DNA of 64,000 nucleotides, from NCBI GenBank assembly GCA_001630475.1, contig KV419400.1, positions 248,940-312,939 on the forward strand. The letters are read 5' to 3'. Shown here one piece after another: positions 10,221-20,171 of the stretch. The translations under genes and the position numbers were made by a program. The notes beneath the pieces were generated by a model. The model worked only from the letters and a program-made list of their open reading frames with translations. It was not told the origin of the DNA and made no database searches. This DNA is from Sistotremastrum niveocremeum HHB9708. Taxonomy: Eukaryota; Basidiomycota; Agaricomycetes; Sistotremastrales; Sistotremastraceae. Position 1 is the first letter of the stretch; each line of letters opens with the position of its first letter.

Positions 10221-12217
10221 ATGGACGACTCGGCTCATACGCCAGGTCCTGTTGATCAGATTAGTCGGCAGAGTATGGGCGAATACCAGACAGCCCGGTC
10301 AAGCTCAAGCGGATCGAAAACTAAGCTGGCTGATGCAGCAGAACCCAAGAGCGTACCTCAGGTTCCCATTGACGAAGATCTGCCTAGTCCTCCGCCAGAC
10401 GGCGGGCTTCACGCTTGGCTGGTTGCCGCAGGAGTGAGCTCAATAGCATAGTGTCTCGTTTTCATGACTTCTGATTTCTACACATTTAGGCATTCGGATT
10501 GATCATGGCTTCCGGCGGCATGATTGTGGCTTGGGGAGTGAGTGCGTCTATTATGATACTAAACGTGATACTTAACGGCATAGACATTCCAAGGATATTA
10601 CCAGGATAATCAGCTTTCAACATCCACCCCATCCGCTATGTGAGCCCGGATCGTCTGAAATTACCTTCTCCTGACGCGTACTAAACAGCGCATGGATTGG
10701 TTCTATCCAAGTGAGCAACAATTTAATTGATCACGGACTGCATCCTTACGGCTTTTTGCAAGTACGCTCTGGGATATTTACCTGTAAGGACCCCAGTGTC
10801 TTAATCATTTGGATTGATTTCAACATCTGATAGTGCCTCCTTTCTGGAAGATTATTCGACTTGGGATATTCCAGATCTTTGCTATACGTAGGATCAGTGT
10901 CGGTCGTGGCGGCCAATTTTCTGACAGCGCAATGCACACAATATTATCAATTTCTCCTGACGCAGGGAATTTTACTGGGCGCAAGTCGTCCCATGCGTTG
11001 ACACTGGGGCTATTTCTAATACTCTTCTAGATTGGCTCTAGTGTTGTTTACACTCCTGCGATCGGCTTTATATCTCAGTGGTGTAGGAAACTCTCATCGC
11101 TATAGAGACTATTTCTGATTTATTTCAGTTAGCCATAGGCGTCCATTGATATTCGCTTTCACCTCGATGGGTAATGCACTGGGTGGCATCATCTATCCCA
11201 TCATGTTTGTCAAACTACAGCCGAAGATCGGGTACCAATTCAGCTCTGTTCTACATCTCGGATTCTAAAAGATCTTCTCAAGGTTCCAATGGACAATGCG
11301 CGTTTTCGGCTTTATCAGTCTTGCCCTCTGTGTTTTTGCTCTGCTGGTGGGAATAAATCCGATGCCTTGTCGGAGAGAATCTAACAATGATGATAGACAC
11401 TGAGGGATCGTCGGTCACTTATAAATGTGACGGCTACCAAAGCCCCTAAATTTTTCGAGCTTCACGGCACTTTGACGTCCGCTCCATACGTCTCATACAC
11501 TTTCGCGATTTTTGTCGCCTACCTGGGTCTCTTTACTCGTGAGTGTGCAACTTCTCCCTCAATAACTCACTAAAACCCGGCCATCAATTAGCACTTACGT
11601 TTATTTCCGACCAAGCTCAAACACTGGGGATATCTCCTTCCTTCGGGACTTACCTTGTTGCCATCGTAAACGGTTCCACGATTATTGGGAGGCTCACTTG
11701 CGGAGTGGTTGCTGTCCGATTCGGTGCATTGAATCTTATGATCGTCTCTACCACCCTTGCGATGGTCTTCACATATGCTTGGGCGTATACAACTACAATT
11801 CCTAGTTATGTCGTCGTTTCTTGTCTTTACGGGTACGTTGACTCTCCCATTATCTTAAGAACGATCACAATTCATGACATTTTTATAGTATCTCACTGGG
11901 CGGATTCGTGAGTCTATTCCCGGTGCCAGCGGCTCAGATGGGCCCATTAGAAGACGTGGGTAGACGGACCGGCCTCTTACTCACTATATTAGCCATCGGT
12001 ACGTATTCCCAAGCTCGCGATGCTAACGTATGTTAAATGTTGGAACGTGCGTTCAGGAGCTATAGTAGGTCCTCCCATCGCAGGCGCAGCCAAAGGGAAT
12101 CGCCCGAATTATCACATAGCAAGTTTGTACGCCGGATCGACTATTGCTGTCGCTGCGGGGATCATGCTGTTGGCGAAGTACTTCCAGACAGGGAGGCTTG
12201 TTCGAAGCCGTGTCTGA
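10221..12217 (+). CDS. MFS transporter, monocarboxylate-permease (MCT) type, copy 1
   Basis: This is a twelve-helix plasma-membrane transporter of the fungal monocarboxylate-type MFS branch; true substrates are mostly unknown and include carboxylates and riboflavin. The start MDDSAHTPGPV is followed by a Ser-rich cytosolic tail and the branch signature PPPDGGLHAWLVAAG just before helix 1. Helix pieces after introns are AFGLIMASGGMIVAWG, LLSGRLFDLGY, 'GSSVVYTPAIGFISQW', 'FISDQAQTLGISPSFGTYLVA' (split motif) and 'VGPPIAGA'. The gene ends RLVRSRV with TGA 12215-12217. One intron (10981-11030) starts with GCAAGT, a GC-AG intron; reading it as spliced keeps the helix frame. There are roughly ten introns. 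A closely similar second copy follows at 13134, so this is a tandem duplication. The downstream UstYa-like neighbours suggest an export or uptake role in a pathway, by inference. Confidence 0.87.
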
Positions 12218-13133
12218 AGATCTGCGCATAAGAGGTTACGGAACAAGCCAGGTATGATACGAATATACCCTCAGAGATTGAGTGGATTACGGGCCGAGCT
12301 ATATTATTCGCGATTCTGAGGACGAGAATCTTCTTGAAGTACTCCAATGACAAAGAAGAGATTGTCAAGAGTTAGCACTACCACTGTCGAACGCCCCGCT
12401 CGCAGATGATCGATCCTTTCCGCTGACCGTCGATGGATTGCGCACCATTCAGTACCGTATTAGGAAGTAGAAATTTTCAACATGACGAACAATCGAAATC
12501 ACGGCTCATACTTGGAGCTATTACTAGCTAAACATCCTTTGCGAACTTCACCACAAAAGACATTTCGAGCGCCGAAATTGCGAGGACATAGCAGCTCGAG
12601 AGCGAGGCGCCGAAAGTTTCGGGCCGCCGGCTAGGACTGAGAGCCACCCTTTTTTTGATTCCGTGCCTCAATGTCGTACTCTGACGAAACAGCTTTGAAT
12701 GGCCATCCGACCTCGATACAAATCTTTGTCAACGTTGCTCATCGCTAGTGGCTGGAATCGACCATGAATTGTACACGTGCAGTCACCATATTCACCGATT
12801 GAATTGGCAGAGCATGATGTGGGAGGGAGTGGGAGCCTTAAGATGGTATGCGCTTACCGCAACGCTCGATCAACATCAGCTGAACTAATGACATCGTGGT
12901 GATGCGTAGGAATTGAGGATGCTTGAACTAGGAAGAAGCTAGTGCCCAGCGCTCAGCAAATTTCTGTCATACACTCCAAGATCAATGAGCGATGGCGCGA
13001 AGTCACAAGCCGTACCCTTAATTTGGAAGCGAAGGAGCAGCGAGAGTTATACCTACATTTCTTGAGTGAGGAAGTGTAACAAAACCTCTCCCCGAGAGGA
13101 CGGTACAACGCGGTACAACCACTTTTCGTCGTG
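12218..13133. other. Spacer between the two MFS transporter genes
   Basis: The 916 bp between tandem transporters show no gene. The sequence should hold the terminator of copy 1 and the promoter of copy 2. I see no transposon ends, RNA gene or remnant of a third transporter. Confidence 0.45.
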
Positions 13134-15155
13134 ATGGCCCGAAAATTCTCAGATTGTGAGCCAGTAGTCTGCTAAATTCTTCGTTCTCCTGCTTACATTC
13201 ATGCTTCATGAGATCCTTTGCATTCAATATTTTCTGCCCTGTCATCGAAATTCGGCGACTCACTCGACGGGCCCACCCATGAAGCTGGCGACGTCGTCTG
13301 GGATGGTTCCATTTCACCTCCTCCAGATGGCGGATCAGAGGCATGGTTGGTAGTGGCTGGAGTAAGCTTCAAGCCTTTCGTAAACAAACTGACTCGGAGA
13401 CGTCTGACGTTTTCTTAGGCCACTGCGCTTAATATGGCCTCTGGAGGTTTCATTGTCTCTTGGGGAGTAAGTCTCCGGTTCTCTCACCGTCGATGCTTGT
13501 TGGTATAACTAGAGCGCAGATTTTTCAAACATTCTATGAGAACCATGTTTTGTCAAGCCATAGCACATCGGATATGTATGTTCATTTTTCTCCACGAGCA
13601 TCATTAAACTCAAAGAGAAGCACAGAGCTTGGATTGGATCGATCCAGGTAACGCGATTACACTCAAGCGGTTGCACAAGACTGATGATCGAGTTTCAAGT
13701 ACGCGCTAGGATCCCTTCCCGTAGGCCTACAATGCCCACTACTGAAGATCTCTGCTAATGGCCTCAATCGCAAAGTGCCTCCTTACGGGACGACTATTCG
13801 ATTTGGGCTATTCCAGGTTGCTGATTTATATCGGCTCCTTTATGCTCGTGACCTCGACTTTCATGACCGCGATAAGTAATACGTATTCGGCCTTCTTGTT
13901 TTACCAGGGTGTTGTATTTGGGGTACGTTCCATGGTGACCAGTCGTAAATTATGGCGCTGAGATCAATCACAGCTTGCTGCTAGTATCACTTATGCCCCG
14001 ACATTAGGTGTAATTCCTCAGTGGTGTGAGTAATATGCTGAGCGCTTATACACATTGCAGCTAAACCCCTTGTGAACAGTCAAAGAAAAGCAATCATTAG
14101 CCTACGCCATCACTTCGATGGGTAACCCTTTGGGTGGGATCCTATACTCTGTAATGTTTGCAAAAATGCAACCGCATTTGGGGTTCGTGTTTTGTTGTCC
14201 TCTGTTTTATCTCTTGATGACCTCGGAAAGATAGATTTCGAGGAACGATGGTCACTTTCAGCGTTGTCTGCTTCGTCTTGTGTTTATTCGCCGCAGCCGT
14301 GAGTACGCTGGCATGCTCTTCCACGGCATGTAATATACTCTCTTCTTAGACTCTGAAGGATCGCCGTAGCCAGGCACCGATCATGACAAAAGTTCCGAAG
14401 ATGTTCGACCTGCAGGGAGCTATGTCTTCTCCGGCATTTTGGGTTTACGTTGCTGCAATATTCACAGCGTACCTCGGTCTTCTTACGCGTACGTCTTTGA
14501 TATAGGGCTCGAGGAACCACAGGTTAACAAATTTGATCAGCCCTCATGTATATCACCGATCAAGCAAACAGTATAGGCTTTCCTACATCGCTTGGGCCGT
14601 ATCTCGTAGCAACTGTCAATACCGCAACCATTGCCGGGAGACTGTTCTGCGGCACGCTAGCTGTCGAATTTGGACCTCTGAATCTCATGATCATATCCAC
14701 TGGATGCTGCATGTTTTTCACGTACATCTGGACCTTCGTACCTTCGATCGCTGGCTATGCTGCGGTGGCATGTCTTTACGGGTAAGCCCCATGAGTTCTT
14801 CAAAATTATCAGCTTATTAACTCCCCTTTACTAATTAGAGCATCTATGGGCGGGTTCTTCAGTCTGTACTGCGTCCCAGTTGCACAGATGGTCCCTGTCG
14901 ATGACGTCGGCAGAACAATCGGACTTCTTCTTACCCTTCTGTCCATAGGTGAGCATTTTCTCAGCTACCTAATTCTTTCGCTGACAAGAACCCGCAGCCG
15001 AAATGGTCGGTCCTCCTATTTCAGGCGCAATTGCAGATCATTTTAGTTTCCACGCTGCTGGCCTGTATGCTGGTACTAGCATTGCCGTCGCCGTTTTTAT
15101 TTTGGCTTGGTCCAAGTTTCTGCAGATGGGAAATGTGACTCGCAGTAAAATCTGA
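13134..15155 (+). CDS. MFS transporter, monocarboxylate-permease (MCT) type, copy 2
   Basis: This is a paralogue of the transporter at 10221 with the same exon order. Signature PPPDGGSEAWLVVAG precedes helix 1, followed by ATALNMASGGFIVSWG, LLTGRLFDLGYSRLLIYIGS, SLAYAITSMGNPLGGILYS, 'YITDQANSIGFPTSLGPYL' and 'VGPPISGAIADH'. It ends TRSKI with TGA at 15153-15155. There is no in-frame ATG in the first long exon (a TGA sits just before 13212). I therefore propose a 22-nt first exon at 13134-13155 and an intron 13156-13212, giving MARKFSDYPLHS; the phase fits, but this start is tentative. The donor corresponding to the GC-AG intron of copy 1 is a normal GT here. Function: twelve-helix solute transporter, substrate unknown. 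Confidence 0.83.
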
Positions 15156-15481
15156 ATCAATCACAAAAAGGAACCAAATATCTAATGGGACCGAGGTCAC
15201 TCTGGACATGCAGCACGCACCTCCTAGCCATCGTGACCATCCGGAGAACTAGAGTTTGTATCCACTTGCGAAATGTATACTAGATGATACTATTCATAAG
15301 TCCGTCATGATCTTGAATGCCGTGGCATATGCATATATGCTGTTTTACACGCTATTGAAAGCTTAGCTCCTGCACTCGGGATCTTGCGCGACTTTCGTTC
15401 CATACCATCATCACATCTGATTTACTTTATTGTCCACACTCTTTCAAGTGTTCTATTTTCTCTTTCAAAGATACAACAGTC

Positions 15482-15844
15482 ATGTCCACATCCAATGATG
15501 ATCCGCAGGTAGTAGCAGAGCAGGTGGTATGTCAAACAACTATCGCATAACGCATGGACTGAACAAGCATCAAGCAGCCCTTGGGTGGGAGTAGTTCCTG
15601 GAACGGAAAGAGTTGGGCATTACGCCCTTTCCCGACATATGGACTGCCTCTGGAGAGTTGTGTCGATGCCAACGGAGAATGCACCAATGAAGACTGTCGG
15701 GAGATAGACATACATCACTGTCGCTTCGCAGACAATCCGCCGTTTCCGAGACAAATCCCCAAGCCAACTCCCATCGCACGTTGTCCATCTCCACCCAAAC
15801 CCAAAGCTCGTCGCAAGCGTCGAAGCACCCGACCACGTGTCTAA
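15482..15844 (+). CDS. Small hypothetical protein, Cys cluster and basic tail
   Basis: I do not recognise this gene. Two exons (15482-15526 and 15575-15844; a 3-nt alternative acceptor at 15578 is possible) give 104 residues starting MSTSNDDPQVVAEQV. The middle holds four Cys in 21 residues (CVDANGEC, CTNEDC, CREIDIHHC), preceded by a Trp/Ser segment. The C-terminus is Pro-rich and then strongly basic (KPKARRKRRSTRPRV). No signal peptide is seen, so the Cys cluster is more likely metal-binding or structural than a secreted disulfide core; the tail could bind nucleic acid or act as a nuclear signal. It lies 326 bp downstream of transporter copy 2 and is in the same orientation. Being short and without homologue in mind, it could be a chance frame, although the intron is well formed. 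Confidence 0.5.
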
Positions 15845-16340
15845 TTCCTCTGTCGTAAGCTATCTGCGAAACTCACAGTCGGTGTTCTTGCAATGCTGAC
15901 CCTGCCGTAGTCTGGCTTTTCCTTTATTCGGAAGTGACAGCAGAGATTTAGAGTCTGGTCTAGTTTGATCGGATGAGGGAACGTGTATGCTGCGCGTTGA
16001 CTGTGTGCGTGTTCCCCGTTTCTACCGAGAGATTATCGCTTTAACACAGATCCTTTGCTATTCTAGTGATGCGTTTGCTGTTCCGTGTCTGTTTCGCTCT
16101 ACTATATCACCTTTACCTATTCCTATGTAAACAGTATTACTGTTCCTTTGACTTGTACACTCGATCCCCTTTGTATGCGTATCGGAGTAATCAGGCCATC
16201 GGTATTCTTTTTCCTTCCACCCTTTCTCGTGAGTGAGTCAAGTGACTGAGGGTCATCAAAATAAAGACAGAGTTGGCTCTCCCTGGTATGTTAAAAGTAC
16301 TCCGGTACTGTCATAGCTGAATGTGGCCAGCGCAGTTCAG
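15845..16340. other. Spacer downstream of the small gene
   Basis: About 500 bp with pyrimidine-rich stretches and no recognisable gene. It leads up to the left target duplication of the transposon at 16341. Confidence 0.45.
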
Positions 16341-16349
16341 AGTTACAGC
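16341..16349. repeat. Left 9-bp target site duplication
   Basis: The nine bases agttacagc sit directly outside the left terminal inverted repeat. The identical nine bases occur directly outside the right repeat at 17335-17343. This is seen in the sequence and marks insertion of the intervening element. Confidence 0.9.
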
Positions 16350-16518
16350 CATTCTCCTTCCCAGAGGTTGTACAGTCGTTCGCTCCTATCGTTACTAATC
16401 CGAGGGCGAAGGAGGGCGAGGGCAAAATCGAGGGCGCGGACATAACGGGCGTTAAACCGAACGAACAGGAGGAGCGACTGTACAGACCTCTGGCAACAGA
16501 GAGGTTCCGATTCCGATC
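16350..16518 (+). repeat. Left terminal inverted repeat of the transposon
   Basis: This 169-bp arm starts with CATTCTCCTTCCCAGAGG and ends at 'ccgattccgatc'. Reverse-complemented, its outer 138 bp equal the terminal right repeat and its inner end equals the start of the internal right copy. Confidence 0.88.
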
Positions 16519-17041
16519 GGCTTCAATTTGTCACATCCGGTCACGCAGCTCTGAAATCCCAGAAATATTCGACGATGCTTAGATTACGTTGTAAGACCTC
16601 GTAAAAAGACAATAAAACATTATCTATATCATCATAAAAGGACAGAGAAACATTCAGGAGAGTATGTATGTCGAAGTCTCGGAGAACTTATGTTTTCAAG
16701 TTGTAGCTGGAATGCCAATGCACGAAGAGTCCGGTTCTTCTCATTGTTCAAGAATACTTTGGGTCGATTTTGACTCGGAATCGACTGTCGTTGATGTTAA
16801 GTCAAAGAATACTAAGATGTTGCGCACTCTTTCCGGCCATTGTTGACTTTTCTGAGGTCAAGATTTTCTATTTTGGTCATGCAATCCAGATTTCTCCAAG
16901 TGTAGATAGTTGATTGAGAAGTTCAACATCGTGTTGCATTATGCCACGTCTTACGAGACCATTGATGCTATTACAAGTATGTTTTCCTTGAATAATTCAA
17001 CGAACCTCGGCCTGTCACGAAGTTTGGGCGCTTCAAACTCG

Positions 17042-17196
17042 GATCGGAATCGGAACCTCTCTGTTGCCAGAGGTCTGTACACTCGCTCCTCCTGTTCGTT
17101 CGGCTATACGTCCGCTAAGTCCGTCCTCCCTCGATTGCCCTCTCTCGCCCTCGGATTAAGAACGATAGGAGTGTACGACCTCTGGGAAGGAGAATG
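17042..17196 (-). repeat. Internal, diverged copy of the right terminal repeat
   Basis: This stretch starts with the inner end of the left arm (gatcggaatcggaacc) and then reads a degenerate version of the terminal repeat, ending ggagaatgg. It shares the layout of the true right end but carries many substitutions and small deletions. It is best explained by a tandem duplication of the repeat within the element. Confidence 0.82.
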
Positions 17197-17334
17197 GTCT
17201 GTACAGTCGCTCCTCCTGTTCGTTCGGTTTAACGCCCGTTATGTCCGCGCCCTCGATTTTGCCCTCGCCCTCCTTCGCCCTCGGATTAGTAACGATAGGA
17301 GCGAACGACTGTACAACCTCTGGGAAGGAGAATG
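17197..17334 (-). repeat. Right terminal inverted repeat of the transposon
   Basis: These 138 bp are the exact reverse complement of 16350-16487 by eye. They end with ggagaatg directly before the right target duplication. Confidence 0.88.
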
Positions 17335-17343
17335 AGTTACAGC
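17335..17343. repeat. Right 9-bp target site duplication
   Basis: The bases agttacagc repeat the sequence at 16341-16349 in direct orientation, immediately outside the right terminal repeat. Confidence 0.9.
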
Positions 17344-18598
17344 GAACATCTAGGTGAACACTTGAGTGAACGGCTTCTACATGCCGACCAGCTTCGTGGC
17401 GTGGGAATTTTAATTGACTCATGATTTCCATTCCGGGTCGGTGCGGGAACTATTCCTGGTGCTCAGATATTGTCGACGCATACCACTAATCACAATTTGC
17501 ATTTTGATGCCTGAAATCAGCCTTTTCTTGCCTTCTGCTTACTATGTCCTTGCCGATTCAAACGCCCAAGAACTTGATGTTCGCGGCCAGCTGTCACCAT
17601 CGGCGAAATACGAGTCTACGTCAGCAGGCGAACCGCCCAGAGGACTAAAATTTACATGAGTAACCACCGACGCGGACCTGTGGTTGCTTCATCATGTCGC
17701 ACATATTCCGCCGTGTCAGCCTTACCCGTCTTGAACGCTCAACTTTCAATTCTTTTCTCTGGTCTCTGGTTGTAATCTGAATTCACATACCAGTATTACC
17801 CACGATGGAGATAAGATCCATCAGCATTGCAAGAGCTTGTAAGGCGCATTCGCATCCCACATTTCTCTCGCATCGGTGATTCCGCCGCTTCATGTCAACC
17901 GGCTGCTTATGTGCAAACCATTTCCCCTTTGAGCTCCGGGTTCTTCGTCAGGCCACCCACCAAGGCGCGCGATGCAGTAATTATTCTAGACAAGCGCTTT
18001 GAACGCTCAATACATCACCTATCCACGCTGATCCCCGATGAGAATATGATCCCCCACAACCCGGCCGCTTGTCGGATTTTGCATAATATTTCCTTCAGGA
18101 CAGACATTGAATGCTGAGCGGTATTAAACTACTGCGATGCTTAGCGAAAGTTACGCATTGCGCCGGCACCTCTGTGATACCTTTTGTTCTATCTCAGTCC
18201 AGTTTGTCACGCGCCGAGATCTTCTCTGGCAAGGAGATGTCGATTTATCAAAATCACAAGGCAGCAGGCTTGAAGCAGCAAAGTACTCAACAGATAGAGT
18301 GAAATGCCAGCCACTTGTTGAGACATCTAATCTGGAAGAGAGCGCTGTTCGAATATTTAGTTGATTATTACCCTTTCGCGTCGACATGCTTCCGAACGCG
18401 TTTTGGATTCAGCGGAACATGAACGTAAAGTGAAACGAGATGGCATTCCCAACATTTTACCATCTACGTACAAAAGAAACCGACTATGTATCAATGGATT
18501 AAGTTACCAGCCGTCAGATATATAATTTATTTGCCCAAAAGAAATTTATGAAAAATGATGAGTAGAGATGAAATGAGGCAAAGTGCCTATGAAGGCCC
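17344..18598. other. Intergenic stretch between transposon and anion transporter
   Basis: About 1.25 kb with no supported gene. Open frames of 60-96 codons are found on both strands but overlap each other and lack family features. The 3' flank of the minus-strand transporter occupies the right end. Confidence 0.45.
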
Positions 18599-20171
18599 TT
18601 ATGCCTTGCTTTCCTCACCGTAGTGAGTCTCGTAGACGATGCCAGCGGCTTCGTCATCGATGGTGTAGGAGAACTTGAACATGGTTCCGTTGAAGAAGGC
18701 GTAGACGGTCACCAAGGAGAAGGCGAAGGTCAGGAGCATGGTCAAGCAGGAGAGGATTCCGCCGAGAATGCGGAAGAATTGTGAGTCAAGGTAGAGACCG
18801 AGACCGTAGGTGTGGAATGCCCAGACACCCTTGAGTTAAGAGTCAGTCGGATATCTCAGAAGCGAACGCTGCGACTTACGAAGGGGAAACACCAAGCCCA
18901 AGTGTTGGGTCCGAAGATGAAACCGTCGCGCTTGCAAGAAGTGTAGACGGCGAACTATTGACGAATTGTTAGATGGGATCGCCCTGAAATTCGGGTATCA
19001 CTCACGATAGCGAAGAGCATCAAGAAGAAGGCGATCATCCACAAGGTCATGCCAATAGCGAGACCAATTCCGAGGATGACTTCACCGGAAGCCTTGTTGG
19101 TCAAGTATGCGCTCTTGCCGTAGTCGTTAGGGAGAATGTCGTTAATACCACCGCAGATGGCGATGAGGGTGAATCCGGCTTGAGTGCAGGCACTCATGGG
19201 CGACCAGGAAGTCCAGATGTGCTTGGATTCGGGGAGACCGTAGACGAACATGCGTTGGAGGAGCATGGCCATGATGAGGACACAGACGGAGAAGCCGATG
19301 ACGAGGGTCATGAGGGCCCAGAGAGCGGTGAACATGGCGATGCTCTTGTTGTGGGCGGCGAGGAGGGGAATCATGAGGGAACCGGCTGAACCGTCAACGA
19401 TGAGAGCACCGTAGGGAGCCATCCAGGCAGCGGTCATCTCTTTCATGCTGTGCTGGTGGACAGTGACCCTGGAAGTATCGTCAGTGACAGTCTAGAAGAT
19501 TGAAACGGTGGCTCACATCTTGCGGAACATGAAGAAAGCGAAGGCGTATCCGATCAAAGTGGTCGTGACCCAGCATCCGAAGGTGAAGTACAAGAATTTG
19601 ACGCTGTGCTTGTGGCCACCAATGTCCCACCAGAGGTAGAGACCCTCGCTGTAAGATCCTGTGAGCGAGATTCAGGTGATAGGAAGCGTGCACATACCTC
19701 ATGCCGTTCTCCATGGGAATGCAGGTCATCGTGAAGCAGGCGAAGTACAGGCCTTCATCGGGATGGTCGAGGACTTTCTTCAAGAGGCCGGGGTTTTGGA
19801 CGTAACGAGTGATGGTCAAGCCGATGAAGGCCAGGATAACCAAGAAGGTGCTCCACCAGAAGATCAACATGAGGACACGGAGGACGAGGAGATTGTGGTG
19901 CCAGGGAATGCCGATGGGTTGGAGGGTGCTGATAGCCAGACCCATAGTGACATAGAACCATGCAGGAGTGAAATTCCTTGAGATAGAAAGTCAGTGGAAG
20001 CCATGCCACCGCGGAACTCGTAACTCACCTGATGCGCTCGCGCCATGTGTCGAATTTGGCGGGAGGGCGGTAGCTGCCATAGGTAAGGACTGGCGCATCA
20101 ACCCGGGAGGAGGTAGATCCCAGGTCAGGATGACCACTTTGCTTCTCGTATTTGTTGTCTAAGGTTGACAT
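18599..20171 (-). CDS. TDT/SLAC1-family transporter (Mae1/Ssu1-like, anion or dicarboxylate)
   Basis: This is a ten-helix membrane protein of the tellurite-resistance/dicarboxylate transporter family, which includes malate permease Mae1, sulfite pump Ssu1 and plant SLAC1 channels. It starts MSTLDNKYEKQSG at 20171. After a cytosolic lead and intron it enters 'NFTPAWFYVTMG', the family start of helix 1. Later blocks include 'ACFTMTCIPMENG', MAPYGALIVDGSAG (buried Pro/Gly helix) and WTSWSPMSACTQAGF. The end is HYGEESKA with TAA at 18599-18601. Around six introns were noted. Codon use favours C-ending codons more than in neighbouring genes, which suggests strong expression. The family is clear; whether it carries malate, sulfite or another anion cannot be decided by eye. 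It has a long non-coding upstream region. Confidence 0.85.

Larger units (their letters stand above)
16350..17334. mobile_element. Non-autonomous DNA transposon, Mutator-like (985 bp)
   Basis: The element is bounded by inverted repeats beginning CATTCTCCTTCCCAGAGG and by a 9-bp target duplication. Left arm 16350-16518 (169 bp) is the reverse complement of right-side sequence in two blocks: its outer 138 bp match 17197-17334 without any mismatch that I can find, and its inner 30 or so bp match 17042-17073. Between these right-hand blocks sits a second, diverged copy of the repeat (about 17073-17196). The 523-bp core shows no transposase; a 60-codon frame at 16664 has no recognisable motif. Long inverted repeats with 9-bp duplications are typical of Mutator-like elements, so transposition in trans is assumed. 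Other superfamilies with 8-9 bp duplications (hAT, P) usually have much shorter inverted repeats. Confidence 0.82.

Noticed and set aside
16664-16846. 60-codon frame inside the transposon core
   Set aside because: No transposase motif, and too short for a functional Mutator-like product.
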